Notes: generated by a model not told the origin, from the letters alone. DNA of 64,000 nt from Paracoccus aeridis (GCF_004923205.2 NZ_SELD02000006.1:218896-282895); one strand, 5' to 3'; positions 18,208 to 27,454 are shown, numbered from the stretch's first letter. A program made the numbers and translations.

Positions 18208-19135
18208 CGCGCACCGGGCGGGCGAAGCGGCGGGGCGCTTCGGCGCGCAGGCGTTCGCCACTCATGCCGAGATGCTGGACGCGGTCGAACTCGACGCCGT
18301 CTACATCTGCGTGCCGCCCTTCGCCCATGGCGACGCGGAACGCGCCTGCATCGCGCGGGGCCTGCCCTTCTTCGTGGAAAAGCCGTTGTCCCTCGACCTC
18401 GGCCTTGCCGAGGAGATCGCGGCCGAGGTCGAGCGCGCGGGCCTCATCACCGCCGTCGGCTATCACTGGCGCTACCTCGACACCGTGGACGAGGCGCGCG
18501 CGCGGCTGGCCGACAACCCGGCGCAGCTGATGACCGGCTTCTGGCTCGACCAGACCCCGCCGCCGCAGTGGTGGTGGCGCGAGGACGCGTCGGGCGGCCA
18601 GGTCGTCGAGCAGGCGACCCACATCATCGACCTCGCCCGGTTCCTGTCGGGCGACGTGACCGAGGTGTTCGGGCTGGCGAGCCACCGCCCGCGGCAGGAC
18701 TTCGAGGGGCTGACGGTGCCCACCGCGACCACGGCGAGCCTGCGCTTCGCGTCGGGCACGATCGCGAACCTCGCGGCGACCTGCCTCCTGCGCTGGAACC
18801 ACCGCGTCGGCCTGCACGTCTTCGCCGACGCGCTGGCGATGGAGATCACCGACCACGACATCATGATCGACACGGGCCACGGCCGCCCGGTGCGCCATGC
18901 CGAGGGCGACCCCGTCTGGCGCGAGGACCGCGACTTCATCGACGCCGTGCAGGGCCGCGAGAACCGCATCCGCTGCCCCTACGCCGAGGCGCTCGAGACG
19001 CACCGCGTCGCGCTTGCCGTCTCGAAGTCGGCCGCGACCGGCGCCCTCGTGAAGATGGAGGTGCTGCGGTCGAACCCGCAGCCCTTTTTTCGTCAAGCCG
19101 CTGCGGCGGATTCCGGCGCTGGCGCATCAGCATAG
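18098..19135 (+). CDS. Gfo/Idh/MocA-family NAD(P)-dependent oxidoreductase
   Basis: A 345-residue sugar dehydrogenase-type protein. The Rossmann start is LGFIGAGGIAHRHFGVLE and the family E-K-P is in FVEKPLSLDLGLAEEI, followed by the C-terminal substrate-binding sheet. ATG 18098 follows AAAGGACTTCGGGAC; the frame is open upstream, but that stretch is the 3' part of the glycosyltransferase. After VSKSAATGALVKMEV the last 20 or so residues are atypical, and they contain a run of six T (19085-19090). Removing one T would let the frame run without a stop into the following dehydrogenase. Substrate is unknown; the cluster suggests an NDP-sugar or glycan precursor. Confidence 0.85.
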   Translation: MTTTRLGFIGAGGIAHRHFGVLEQMHDVRIVAVADPDAHRAGEAAGRFGAQAFATHAEMLDAVELDAVYICVPPFAHGDAERACIARGLPFFVEKPLSLDLGLAEEIAAEVERAGLITAVGYHWRYLDTVDEARARLADNPAQLMTGFWLDQTPPPQWWWREDASGGQVVEQATHIIDLARFLSGDVTEVFGLASHRPRQDFEGLTVPTATTASLRFASGTIANLAATCLLRWNHRVGLHVFADALAMEITDHDIMIDTGHGRPVRHAEGDPVWREDRDFIDAVQGRENRIRCPYAEALETHRVALAVSKSAATGALVKMEVLRSNPQPFFRQAAAADSGAGASA

Positions 19136-19232
19136 GCACATCCGCAGCCTCGGGATCGAGCGCGAGAACGAGCCCTACTTCTTCGGCTACGACGAAGGCC
19201 CGGCGGGCGATGGCCAGGTCCGGCTCGACCTG

Positions 19233-20219
19233 ATGTACACCGGCCTATCGGCGGGGACCGAGCTCACGTTCATGAAGGGCACCAACCCCTACCTTCATTC
19301 CCGCTGGGACGAAGGCCAGGGCGTGTTCGTTCCCGGCGAGCCGTCGGCGCGGTTCCCGGTCAACTTCCTGGGCTACATGGAGGTCGGGCGCGTCATCGAC
19401 AGCCGGGCGCATGGCTTCTCCTACGGGAACGCGGTGGCGACGAGCTTCGGCCACAAGACCGGTCACACCGCCGATCCGGGCCGCGACCTGCTGCTGAAGA
19501 TGCCCGACGGCATGGACCCGATGCTGGGGATCTTCGTGGCGCAGATGGGGCCGATCGCCGCGAACGGGATCCTGCACGCGGACGCCGAGCAGTTCGGGGC
19601 CGCGGTTCCCTATCTCGGCGCGGGCGTCGAGGGGCGGCCGGTGCTGGTCTGGGGCGGCGGGACGGTGGGGCTGTTCTGCGCGCTTTTCGCGCGGCAGGGC
19701 GGCGCGTCGGAAGTCGTCGTCGTGGACCCCTCGCCCTGGCGGCAGGACCTCGCCCGGCGCATGGGCTTCGACGCGATGGGCGAGGACGAGGCGTGGCGCC
19801 ATGCCAAGTCGCGCTGGCACCACAAGACGGGCGGGCGCGGCGCGGAGTACGTGTTCCAGACCCGCGCCCGGTCCGACAGCCTGAACCTCGCGCTGCGGGC
19901 CCTGCGCCCGCAGGGAACGGTGATCGACCTCGCCTTCTACCAGGGCGGCATGGACGGCGCCCGGCTGGGGGAAGAGTTCCACCACAACGGCCTGTCCATC
20001 CGCTGCGCGCAGATCAACCGGATGCCGCGGCAGCTGGCGCACGACTGGGACCAGCGCCGGCTCGCGCAGGAAACCCTGCACCTGCTGGCGGACGAGGGCG
20101 ACCTGATCCGCGAGCACATGATCACCCACGTCGTCCCCTACGACGACGCGCCGGGGTTCCTGCGCCACCTGGTTCAGGACCGTCCCGAGTTCCTGCAGAT
20201 CGTGTTCGCCCATGAATGA
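19233..20219 (+). CDS. Zinc-type (MDR) dehydrogenase-like protein, N-terminus uncertain
   Basis: A medium-chain dehydrogenase/threonine-dehydrogenase-like protein. The nucleotide-binding region is visible as VLVWGGGTVGLFCALFARQGG, then VVVDPSPWRQDLARRMGFDA; the end is VVPYDDAPGFLRHLVQDRPEFLQIVF. The first normal start codon is ATG 19233 (328 residues). Coding-like sequence continues upstream in the same frame: SLGIERENEPYFFGYDEG lies before it, and the segment appears to begin near 19140, where the codon is ATC. No ATG, GTG or TTG exists between the upstream in-frame stop (19050-19052) and 19233. So the gene either lost its start, uses a rare one, is translated by frameshift from the Gfo/Idh gene, or makes a shortened protein. 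It overlaps the next gene by 8 bp. Confidence 0.75.
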   Translation: MYTGLSAGTELTFMKGTNPYLHSRWDEGQGVFVPGEPSARFPVNFLGYMEVGRVIDSRAHGFSYGNAVATSFGHKTGHTADPGRDLLLKMPDGMDPMLGIFVAQMGPIAANGILHADAEQFGAAVPYLGAGVEGRPVLVWGGGTVGLFCALFARQGGASEVVVVDPSPWRQDLARRMGFDAMGEDEAWRHAKSRWHHKTGGRGAEYVFQTRARSDSLNLALRALRPQGTVIDLAFYQGGMDGARLGEEFHHNGLSIRCAQINRMPRQLAHDWDQRRLAQETLHLLADEGDLIREHMITHVVPYDDAPGFLRHLVQDRPEFLQIVFAHE

Positions 20220-22578
20220 GCACACTTCCCTGACCGAAACCGAGGCGGCGGCCGTCACCGCCGCCCCGGAAGCGTCGCACCCGCGCGAACTGTCGGACCG
20301 TGAGCGCGAGGACGCCCGCGTGGCCGAGGCGCTCGGGTCCGGCCACATCCCCGTGCCGCATCCCGACGCCGGCAAGATCCGCATCCTGTGGGTCTTCGCC
20401 TGGCTCGTCGTCGGCGGCGAGGAAACGGAGGTGCGGCTTCTCGCCCGGACGCTCGACCGATCGCGCTACCGGATCGACGTGATCCCCTGCTTCCGCCGCG
20501 AGGGGATGCCGGACCAGAGCCACGAGCAGCTGCGCGCGCTCGGCGTCCACGTGGACACAACCCCCTATTCGCTGGGGTTCGAGGACACCATCGACTACCT
20601 GCGCCGCAAGATCAGCGGGGCGGATGTCGTGATCTCGTCGCAGGACGTGGCCGACATCTATCCGGCCCTGGAACGGCTGGCGGTGCGCCCGCCGCTGATC
20701 GAACACGGCGGGCTGGTCCGCGAGGCGCTGTCGGGGCCGAAGCACTTCACCGCGCGCTACGTGGGCGTGTGCGACAGCATCCGCGAGGCGGCGGCCTCTA
20801 AGATGCCGGATCGGCCGCAGCACGCGCTGGAAATCCCGTCGATGGTGGACCTGGCAGAGTTCGACCCGGGTCGGCGCGCGCCCTTGCGCGCCGCGCTGGG
20901 GATCGCGGACGACCAGGTCCTGTTCGGCTGGGTCGGGCGGCTCGACCGCAAGAAGCGGGTCGAGGACTTCATCCGCGCCGCCGCGATCGTCGCGCGGGCC
21001 GAGCCGCAGGCGCGCTTCGTCGTGATCGGCGGCCCCGACGCCTTCATGCCGGAATACCGCGACGAACTGCACGCACTCGCCCGCGATCTCGGGCTTGACC
21101 GCTGCCTGCAATTCATCGGCGACCGCAAGGACGTGCCGGACCTGCTCGCGGCGATGGACGGGTTCTGCTGGCTCTCGCGCGACGAGGGAATGCCGCACGT
21201 CATCGCGGAAGCCGGGACTGCCGCCCTGCCCGTCATCGCGACGCCCGACAACGGCGCGCTGCAGCAGATCAGGGACGGCGAGACGGGCATCTTCGTTCCG
21301 CACGAAAGCCCCGACGCGGTGGCGGGCGCGATGCTGCGGCTGGCGCGCGACGCGGCGCTGCGACAGCGCCTGGGCCGCGCGCTGCGCGCCCATGTCGAGG
21401 CGACCTATTCCGCCGAGGTCGTGGTCCCGCAATGGGAACGGCTGATCGCCGAGGTGCTGGACGAACGCGCGCCGGCGCCGCCGCCCGCGACGTTCGAAAG
21501 CTTCGTCCTGGGCGGCTGGGAAAGCTCCACCCACCTGCTGCGGAACGGGACGCGGCTCGACGTGCTCGCCTCGACCGGGCACGACGCCCATGCGGCGCAG
21601 GACTACCGCCAGCTGCGCAGCCTCGGCATCCGCGCCTGCCGCGACGCCGCCCGCTGGCACCTGATCGAGCGCGAGCCTCGCCGGTACGACTTCTCAAGCC
21701 TCACCCCGATGATCGAGGCCGCGCGCGACACCGGCACGCAGGTGATCTGGGACCTGCTGCATTACGGCTGGCCCGACGACATCGACATCTGGTCGGCCGA
21801 GTTCGTCAGGCGCTTCGCCGCCTTCGCCCGCGCCGTGGGCCTGCATGTCAGGAACCTGACCGACGCGGTGCCGTTCTGGTGCCCCGTCAACGAGGTGAGC
21901 TTCTTCGCCTGGGCCGGGGGCGACGCGCGCTACCTCAATCCCTTCGCGGCAGGCCGCGGCTACGAGCTGAAGGTCCAGCTCGCCCGTGCCTACCTCGCCG
22001 CGGTGGACGAACTGCGCGCGATCGACCCGCGCGCCCGCTTCATCATGGCCGAACCGCTGATCGCCATCCATCACGCCGGCTGGACCGGCCGCCCCCTGTG
22101 GGAGGCGCATGGCTGGCACGACGCCCAGTTCCAGGCGTTCGAACTGGTGAGCGGCCGGATGTGGCCGCAGATCGGCGGCGGCCCGGAGGCCTTGGACATC
22201 GTGGGCGTCAACTACTACTTCAACAACCAGTGGATCCATGGCGGCAAGCCGGTCGACGTGGACGACGTGATCTACCGCCCCCTGTCGGACCTGCTGGTCG
22301 AGGTGGCGGCGCGCTACGATCGCCCGCTGATGGTGGCCGAGACGGGGACCGAGGGCCTGCGCCGCGCAAGCTGGTTCGGCTATGTCGCCGACGAGGTCGC
22401 CCGCGCCCGCAGGCGGGGGGCGCGGGTCGAGGGGATCTGCCTTTACCCGATCGCGAACCATCCCGGCTGGGACGACGACCGGCTGTGCCCGAACGGCCTT
22501 CTGGGCCACGATCCGGGCTGGGGCGCGCGCGACCTTCACGAACCCCTCGCCGCCGAGATCGCGCGGCGGTCACGCTGA
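20212..22578 (+). CDS. Fusion: GT4 glycosyltransferase + glycoside hydrolase (clan-A, GH1-like)
   Basis: A 788-residue protein. Residues 1-55 are a variable acidic leader. About 58-420 is a GT4 domain (WVFAWLVVGGEETEVRLLAR at the start; WVGRLDRKKRVEDFI; EGMPHVIAEAGTAALPVIAT). From about 428 to the end is a TIM-barrel glycosidase-like domain: DLLHYGWPDDID, WCPVNEVSFFAW with E561 as the probable acid/base, GVNYYFNNQWIHGG, and LMVAETGTEG with E710 as the probable nucleophile. The pair of glutamates after strands 4 and 7 is the clan-A arrangement. It may build and trim, or transglycosylate, the same glycan. No signal peptide, so the hydrolase domain would be cytoplasmic. It is the last gene of the overlapping operon. 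Confidence 0.85.
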   Translation: MNEHTSLTETEAAAVTAAPEASHPRELSDREREDARVAEALGSGHIPVPHPDAGKIRILWVFAWLVVGGEETEVRLLARTLDRSRYRIDVIPCFRREGMPDQSHEQLRALGVHVDTTPYSLGFEDTIDYLRRKISGADVVISSQDVADIYPALERLAVRPPLIEHGGLVREALSGPKHFTARYVGVCDSIREAAASKMPDRPQHALEIPSMVDLAEFDPGRRAPLRAALGIADDQVLFGWVGRLDRKKRVEDFIRAAAIVARAEPQARFVVIGGPDAFMPEYRDELHALARDLGLDRCLQFIGDRKDVPDLLAAMDGFCWLSRDEGMPHVIAEAGTAALPVIATPDNGALQQIRDGETGIFVPHESPDAVAGAMLRLARDAALRQRLGRALRAHVEATYSAEVVVPQWERLIAEVLDERAPAPPPATFESFVLGGWESSTHLLRNGTRLDVLASTGHDAHAAQDYRQLRSLGIRACRDAARWHLIEREPRRYDFSSLTPMIEAARDTGTQVIWDLLHYGWPDDIDIWSAEFVRRFAAFARAVGLHVRNLTDAVPFWCPVNEVSFFAWAGGDARYLNPFAAGRGYELKVQLARAYLAAVDELRAIDPRARFIMAEPLIAIHHAGWTGRPLWEAHGWHDAQFQAFELVSGRMWPQIGGGPEALDIVGVNYYFNNQWIHGGKPVDVDDVIYRPLSDLLVEVAARYDRPLMVAETGTEGLRRASWFGYVADEVARARRRGARVEGICLYPIANHPGWDDDRLCPNGLLGHDPGWGARDLHEPLAAEIARRSR

Positions 22579-22585
22579 CCCGGCC

Positions 22586-22611
22586 TTCGGCGGCCCCGCA
22601 GGGCCGCCGAA
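22586..22611. terminator. Strong hairpin after the glycan operon
   Basis: An 11-bp perfect stem, TTCGGCGGCCC with GGGCCGCCGAA, and a 4-base loop lie 7 bp after the stop of the fusion gene. There is no T-run after it, so efficiency as an intrinsic terminator is uncertain, but position and stability fit an operon end. Confidence 0.55.
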
Positions 22612-22681
22612 CTTGATCCAAGTTAGGTGAACCCGGCCGGCGCCCGTCGCGTTGGTCCGGGATAACCGCGAGGAGAAGCCG

Positions 22682-24964
22682 ATGCCCGACAAGCAGGATC
22701 TGGACGCGAAACTCGGCCCCGCCGGCGGCTGGGGATCGGTGAAAAGCATCTCCAAGCAGTTCGGTCGGGCCGTTTCGGGGCCCGTCACCGCGACCATCAT
22801 GCGCAACCAGAACAAGCCCGGCGGCTTTGCCTGCGTGAGCTGCGCCTGGGCCAAGCCCGCCAAGCCCCACCCGTTCGAGTTCTGCGAGAACGGCGCGAAG
22901 GCCACGCTGTGGGAACTGACCGACGCCCGCGCGGACGCCGCCTTCTTCGAGCGCCACCCCCTGTCCGAGCTCCTGACGTGGAGCGATCACGACCTGGAAC
23001 GCGCGGGCCGTCTCACGGTCCCGCTGCGCGTCGATCCCGCGGCCGACCGGCTTGTGCCGTCGACCTGGGACGAGGCGTTCGAGGATATCGGCCGCGAGAT
23101 GCGCGCGCTGTCGGACCGGCCGCAGTCGGCGATCTTCTACGCCTCGGGCCGGGCCTCGCTTGAAGCGTCCTACATGTGGCAGCTGATGGCGCGGCTCTAC
23201 GGATCCAGCAACCTGCCCGACAGCGCCAACATGTGCCACGAAAGCACCTCGATCGGGCTGAAGGAATCCGTGGGCACGCCCGTGGGCAGCGTCCGGCTGG
23301 AAGATTTCGAACTGACCGACTGCATCTTCGCGGTGGGGCAGAACGTGGGCTCGAACAGCCCGCGGATGATGCACCCGCTGCAGAAGGCGCGGCAGCGCGG
23401 CGTGCCGGTCATCGTGATCAACCCGATGCGGGAACGCGGCTGGGAAGAATTCGTGAACCCGCAGAACCCGGTCCAGATGCTGACGCAGCGGGCGACCAAG
23501 ATGAGCTCGCTCTACCTCCAGCCGCTGCCCGGCGGCGACATCGCGGCGATCGCCGGGATCATCAAGGCGGTGTACGAGCGCAGCGACGTGGGCGAGGTCG
23601 TGGACCGCGACTTCATCACCGAGCACACGCACGGCTACGAAGGCTTCGTGGACTGGATCAAGCTGCAGTCCTGGGACGAACTGGAACGCGAAAGCGGCCT
23701 GACGCGCGAGCAGATGCAGGACGCGGGCGACATCTTCGCCCGCTCGCGCCGGGTGATGGGGATCTACGGCATGGGCCTGACCCAGCACCGGCTGGGCGTG
23801 CAGGCGGTGCAGATGCTGATAAACCTGCTGCTGATCGGCGGTCATATCGGCCGGCCCGGCGCGGGCATCTGCCCGGTCCGCGGCCATTCCAACGTGCAGG
23901 GCCAGCGCACCGTGGGCATATCCTCGCGCCCCGAGCAGGTGCCGCTGGACCGTATCGGCGAGCGCTACGGCTTCCAGCCGTCGAAGGAGGAAGGCTACGA
24001 GATCGCGGATGGCTGCGAAGACATCGTGTCGGGCAAGGTCCGGGCGATCATCAGTCTTGGTGGCAACCTTCTGCGCGCGGTGCCCGACCAGGTTCCGGTC
24101 GAAGCGGCGTGGCGCAACCTGGACGTGACGGTCAACGTGGCGACCAAGCTGAACCGCACCCACCTCATCGCCGGCAGGTGCGCGTGGGTCCTGCCCTGCC
24201 TCGGGCGGATCGAGAACGATGTGCAGGCCACCGGCAAGCAGGTCGTCACGATGGAGGACAGCACCGCCCGCATCCACGCCTCGCACGGGCAGAAGCCCCC
24301 TGCGGCGCCGAACCTCATGTCCGAGCCCGCGATCATCGCCCGGCTGGCGCGCGAGATCCTGCCGCCGAACCCGCGCGTGGACTGGGACGCATGGGCCGGG
24401 AACTACGCGCTGGTCCGGGCCGAGATCGAGGCGATCTGGCCCGACGTCTTCCGCGACTACGAGGCGCGGCTGGACGAGCCGGGCGGGTTCGACAAGCCGC
24501 TCCCCTCGCGCGAGCGGAAGTGGGAAACCAAGACGGGGCTTGCCAACTTCATCCTGCCCGACGCGCTGGACGCGACCTTCGCGGGCCATGGCGACGGCGT
24601 GTTCCGCCTGATGACGCTGCGCAGCAACGACCAGTTCAACACCACGGTCTACGGCAACAACGATCGCTTCAGGGGCGTGAAGGGGGCGCGGGACATCCTG
24701 TTCATGGGCCCCGACGACATGGCCCGCATGTCCTTGAAGGTGGGCGACCGCGTCGAGGTGCAGACGGTGTCGGACGACGACAAGGACCGGCGGCTGGGCC
24801 CGCTGCAGGTGGTCGAACACCCGCTGCCGAAAGGCGCCGTCGGGGCCTATTTCCCGGAAGCGAACGTGCTGATGCCGCTGCACCACTACGCCGTGGACAG
24901 CAAGACGCCCGCCTACAAGGCGATCCCGGTCCGCGTCGTGCCGTCGCAGATGGCGGCAGAGTGA
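22682..24964 (+). CDS. FdhF/YdeP-family molybdopterin oxidoreductase
   Basis: A 760-residue member of the molybdopterin oxidoreductase superfamily, YdeP subgroup, resembling formate dehydrogenase H. ATG 22682 follows a clear GAGGAG site. The N-terminal family motif FACVSCAWAKP ... FEFCENGAKA holds three cysteines that may bind an iron-sulfur cluster. Cofactor-binding segments include ASGRASLEASYMWQLMARLYGS, MCHESTSIGLKESVG and NLLLIGGHIGRPGAGICPVRGHSNVQG. The C-terminal cofactor domain carries LRSNDQFNTTVYG. No accessory subunit or maturation gene is adjacent, as is usual for this subgroup. YdeP has been linked to acid resistance in E. coli; the reaction is not known. Confidence 0.85.
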   Translation: MPDKQDLDAKLGPAGGWGSVKSISKQFGRAVSGPVTATIMRNQNKPGGFACVSCAWAKPAKPHPFEFCENGAKATLWELTDARADAAFFERHPLSELLTWSDHDLERAGRLTVPLRVDPAADRLVPSTWDEAFEDIGREMRALSDRPQSAIFYASGRASLEASYMWQLMARLYGSSNLPDSANMCHESTSIGLKESVGTPVGSVRLEDFELTDCIFAVGQNVGSNSPRMMHPLQKARQRGVPVIVINPMRERGWEEFVNPQNPVQMLTQRATKMSSLYLQPLPGGDIAAIAGIIKAVYERSDVGEVVDRDFITEHTHGYEGFVDWIKLQSWDELERESGLTREQMQDAGDIFARSRRVMGIYGMGLTQHRLGVQAVQMLINLLLIGGHIGRPGAGICPVRGHSNVQGQRTVGISSRPEQVPLDRIGERYGFQPSKEEGYEIADGCEDIVSGKVRAIISLGGNLLRAVPDQVPVEAAWRNLDVTVNVATKLNRTHLIAGRCAWVLPCLGRIENDVQATGKQVVTMEDSTARIHASHGQKPPAAPNLMSEPAIIARLAREILPPNPRVDWDAWAGNYALVRAEIEAIWPDVFRDYEARLDEPGGFDKPLPSRERKWETKTGLANFILPDALDATFAGHGDGVFRLMTLRSNDQFNTTVYGNNDRFRGVKGARDILFMGPDDMARMSLKVGDRVEVQTVSDDDKDRRLGPLQVVEHPLPKGAVGAYFPEANVLMPLHHYAVDSKTPAYKAIPVRVVPSQMAAE

Positions 24965-24984
24965 CACGCCGGGCATGATCTCGG

Positions 24985-25012
24985 GCCGGCGGCGCCTCCG
25001 TGCGCCGCCGGC
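24985..25012. terminator. GC-rich hairpin after the YdeP-like gene
   Basis: A perfect 11-bp stem, GCCGGCGGCGC with GCGCCGCCGGC, and a 6-base loop lie 20 bp after the stop. No T-run follows. The 228-bp spacer to phoB otherwise holds only the phoB-side hairpin. Confidence 0.45.
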
Positions 25013-25144
25013 TCACCAGCGGTCAGGCATCGGCGTGGCAGCCAGCATCAGCATGATCGGTCGCGACCGTGGGCGTGCCCGACCGGCTGCACCTGCCCGT
25101 GCAGAGTTGAGCCGACGCGCCAGGGACGGGGGGTTACGGATACG

Positions 25145-25169
25145 AACCGGCGCGAAGGCCGCGCCGGTT
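25145..25169 (-). terminator. Hairpin downstream of phoB
   Basis: A 9-bp stem, AACCGGCGC with GCGCCGGTT, and a 7-base loop lie 24 bp beyond the phoB stop on the minus strand. It is the likely end of the phosphate operon transcript; no clear T-run follows. Confidence 0.45.
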
Positions 25170-25192
25170 GCGTCCGTGGGTAAAGTACCGGC

Positions 25193-25885
25193 TCAGCCCA
25201 GCGAATACCCGGTGCCGCGCACGGTGCGGACGGGGTTTTCGCCGCCGTTCGACATGAGCGCCTTGCGCAGCCGCCCGACATGCACGTCGATCGTGCGGGT
25301 GTCCACGTAGATGTCGCGGCCCCAGACGCGGTCCAGCAACTGCTCGCGGGTCCAGACCCGCCCCGGCTTTTCCATCAGCGTGCTGAGCAGCCGGAACTCG
25401 GTCGGGCCCAGATGCAGGGCGCGGCCGCCGCGGAAGACGCGGTGCTCGCCCGCGTCCAGGATGATGTCCTCGTAGGCCAGCCGCTCGCCCATTGTCGCGG
25501 GCCGGGTCCGGCGCAGCTGCGTGCGCAGGCGCGCCATCAGCTCGACCACCGAATAGGGCTTCACGACGTAGTCGTCGGCGCCGGTTTCCAGCCCCCGGAC
25601 GCGGTCGCCTTCCTCGGACCGGGCCGACAGCATGATGATCGGGATCTGCCGCGTCTCGGGGTCGGCCTTGACGCGCCGGCAGACCTCGATGCCCGAAACA
25701 TTCGGCAGCATCCAGTCCAGCACGATCAGGTCGGGGTTTTCCTCCTGCACCAGCAGAAGGGCTTCGTCCCCGTTTTCGGCCAGGATGACCTGGAATCCTT
25801 CGGCTTCAAGGTTGTACTTCAGGACTTCGCGCTGTGCGCCCTCGTCCTCGACCACCAGCACGCAGGGCTGCTGCCGAGATGTCAT
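25193..25885 (-). CDS. phoB: Phosphate regulon response regulator
   Basis: PhoB activates phosphate-starvation genes. The 230-residue product has a receiver domain with the acidic pair in VVEDEG, the phosphoacceptor D57 in LIVLDWMLP, and the conserved lysine in DDYVVKPYS. An OmpR-type winged helix follows (LGPTEFRLLSTLMEKPGRVWTREQLLDRVWG, then RTVRGTGYSLG). It is the last gene of pst-phoU, three bases after phoU. No phoR kinase gene is seen here, so its partner is elsewhere. A Pho box precedes pstS at the operon head, so it likely autoregulates. Confidence 0.95.
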   Translation of the reverse strand: MTSRQQPCVLVVEDEGAQREVLKYNLEAEGFQVILAENGDEALLLVQEENPDLIVLDWMLPNVSGIEVCRRVKADPETRQIPIIMLSARSEEGDRVRGLETGADDYVVKPYSVVELMARLRTQLRRTRPATMGERLAYEDIILDAGEHRVFRGGRALHLGPTEFRLLSTLMEKPGRVWTREQLLDRVWGRDIYVDTRTIDVHVGRLRKALMSNGGENPVRTVRGTGYSLG

Positions 25886-25888
25886 GGA

Positions 25889-26611
25889 TCAATCCTCGCT
25901 GTCGGGAATCCCCGCGCGGCTGACGCTGTCACGCTTGGGGCGGGATTCGTCCGGCAGGGCGCCCGACATCAGGTAGACCACCTGTTCGGCGATCGAGGTG
26001 GCGTGGTCGCCCATCCGTTCAATGTTCTTGGCGATGAAATGCAGGTGCATGCAGGCGGTGATATTGCGCGGGTCCTCCATCATGTGGGTCAGGAACTCTC
26101 GGAAGAGCGCGTTGTACATCTGGTCGACCTCGAGGTCGCGGGCGCGCACGTCGCTGGCAAGCGCCGCGTCGCGGTGGACATAGCTGTCCAGCGCGTCCTT
26201 GAGCATCTTCTCGACCGTGGACGACATCCGCCGCAGCGCCATCCCGGCGCCCTCGATCACCGGCATGTGCGCCAGCACGTTGCTGCGCTTGGCGATGTTC
26301 TTGGCGTAGTCACCCACCCGTTCGAGGCTGGCCGAGATCTTGATGACGGTCAGCACCAGCCGCAGGTCGGTCGCGGTGGGCGATCGCAGCGCGATCAGCC
26401 GCGCCGCTTCCTCGTTCACCTGCGCCTCCAGAAGATCGATGCTGCGGTCGCGGCGGCGGACGTCCTCGGCCAGCTCGTCGTCGCGGGTTTCCAGCGCCAG
26501 CGCCGCATCGGTGATGGCGGCTTCCACCAGCCCGCCCATCTTGACGACGAGCGCCTGCACCGTCTCGAGATCGCGGTCGAAGGCCGAGGCGATGTGTCGT
26601 TCGCGGTTCAT
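25889..26611 (-). CDS. phoU: Phosphate transport regulator PhoU
   Basis: PhoU restrains PhoR/PhoB signalling through the Pst transporter. The 240-residue helical product shows the two repeated PhoU motifs. The first is LALETRDDELAEDVRRRDRSIDLLEAQVN; the second is RARDLEVDQMYNALFREFLTHMMEDP, each with the E/D-x3-D metal-binding pattern. It ends with the MGDHATSIAEQVVYLMSG segment. It lies between pstB (30 bp gap) and phoB. Confidence 0.95.
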   Translation of the reverse strand: MNRERHIASAFDRDLETVQALVVKMGGLVEAAITDAALALETRDDELAEDVRRRDRSIDLLEAQVNEEAARLIALRSPTATDLRLVLTVIKISASLERVGDYAKNIAKRSNVLAHMPVIEGAGMALRRMSSTVEKMLKDALDSYVHRDAALASDVRARDLEVDQMYNALFREFLTHMMEDPRNITACMHLHFIAKNIERMGDHATSIAEQVVYLMSGALPDESRPKRDSVSRAGIPDSED

Positions 26612-26641
26612 GTGCTTCTCTCCCCGTGGGCGGTGCCGGCC

Positions 26642-27454
26642 TCAGCCGATCTTGCCGCTGATGTAGCTTTCCGTCCGCGGGTCCTGCGGGCGGGTGAAGA
26701 TGTCGTCGGTGGTGCCGTACTCGACCAGGTTGCCGAGGTGGAAGAACGCGGTCTTCTGGCTGACGCGCGCGGCCTGCTGCATCGAATGGGTCACGATCAC
26801 GACCGAGAAGTCCTCGCGCAGCTGGTCGATCAGGTCCTCGACCTGGCTGGTGGCGATCGGGTCCAGCGCCGAGCAGGGCTCGTCCATCAGCAGCACCTCG
26901 GGCGAGGTGGCGACGGCGCGGGCGATGCACAGGCGCTGCTGCTGCCCGCCCGACAGGCCGGTGCCGGATTCGCCCAGCCGGTCCTTCACCTCGTTCCACA
27001 GCGCCGCGCCGCGCAGCGCCTTTTCGACGATGCCGTCCAGTTCGGCCTTGTTGCGGGCAAGCCCGTGGATGCGCGGCCCGTAGGCCACGTTGTCATAGAT
27101 CGATTTCGGGAACGGGTTGGGTTTCTGGAACACCATCCCCACGCGGGCGCGCAGCTGCACCGGGTCCACGCGGCGGTCGTAGATGTCCTCGCCGTCGAGC
27201 ATCAGCTTGCCGTCCACGCGGGCGACGTCGATCGTGTCGTTCATGCGGTTGAGGCACCGCAGGAAGGTCGACTTGCCGCAGCCCGACGGGCCGATGAAGG
27301 CCGTGACGGTCTTGTCCTCCAGGTCCACGTCCACGTCCTTGATGGCGTGCTTGTCGCCATAGAACACCTGCACGTTGCGGCAGCTGAACTTGATCGGTTT
27401 GCCTTTGGTGTCCACGGTGCGCTCCGCCAGTCGCATGTCGTTCATGTCGTTCAA
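26642..27454 (-). CDS. pstB: Phosphate ABC transporter ATPase
   Basis: PstB hydrolyses ATP to drive phosphate import. The 270-residue protein has Walker [10 protein letters not shown], then [11 protein letters not shown] as in all PstB, signature [14 protein letters not shown], Walker B VLLMDEP and the H-loop in VTHSMQQA. It is placed 6 bp after pstA. Length and motifs are normal. Confidence 0.96.
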   Translation of the reverse strand: MNDMNDMRLAERTVDTKGKPIKFSCRNVQVFYGDKHAIKDVDVDLEDKTVTAFIGPSGCGKSTFLRCLNRMNDTIDVARVDGKLMLDGEDIYDRRVDPVQLRARVGMVFQKPNPFPKSIYDNVAYGPRIHGLARNKAELDGIVEKALRGAALWNEVKDRLGESGTGLSGGQQQRLCIARAVATSPEVLLMDEPCSALDPIATSQVEDLIDQLREDFSVVIVTHSMQQAARVSQKTAFFHLGNLVEYGTTDDIFTRPQDPRTESYISGKIG

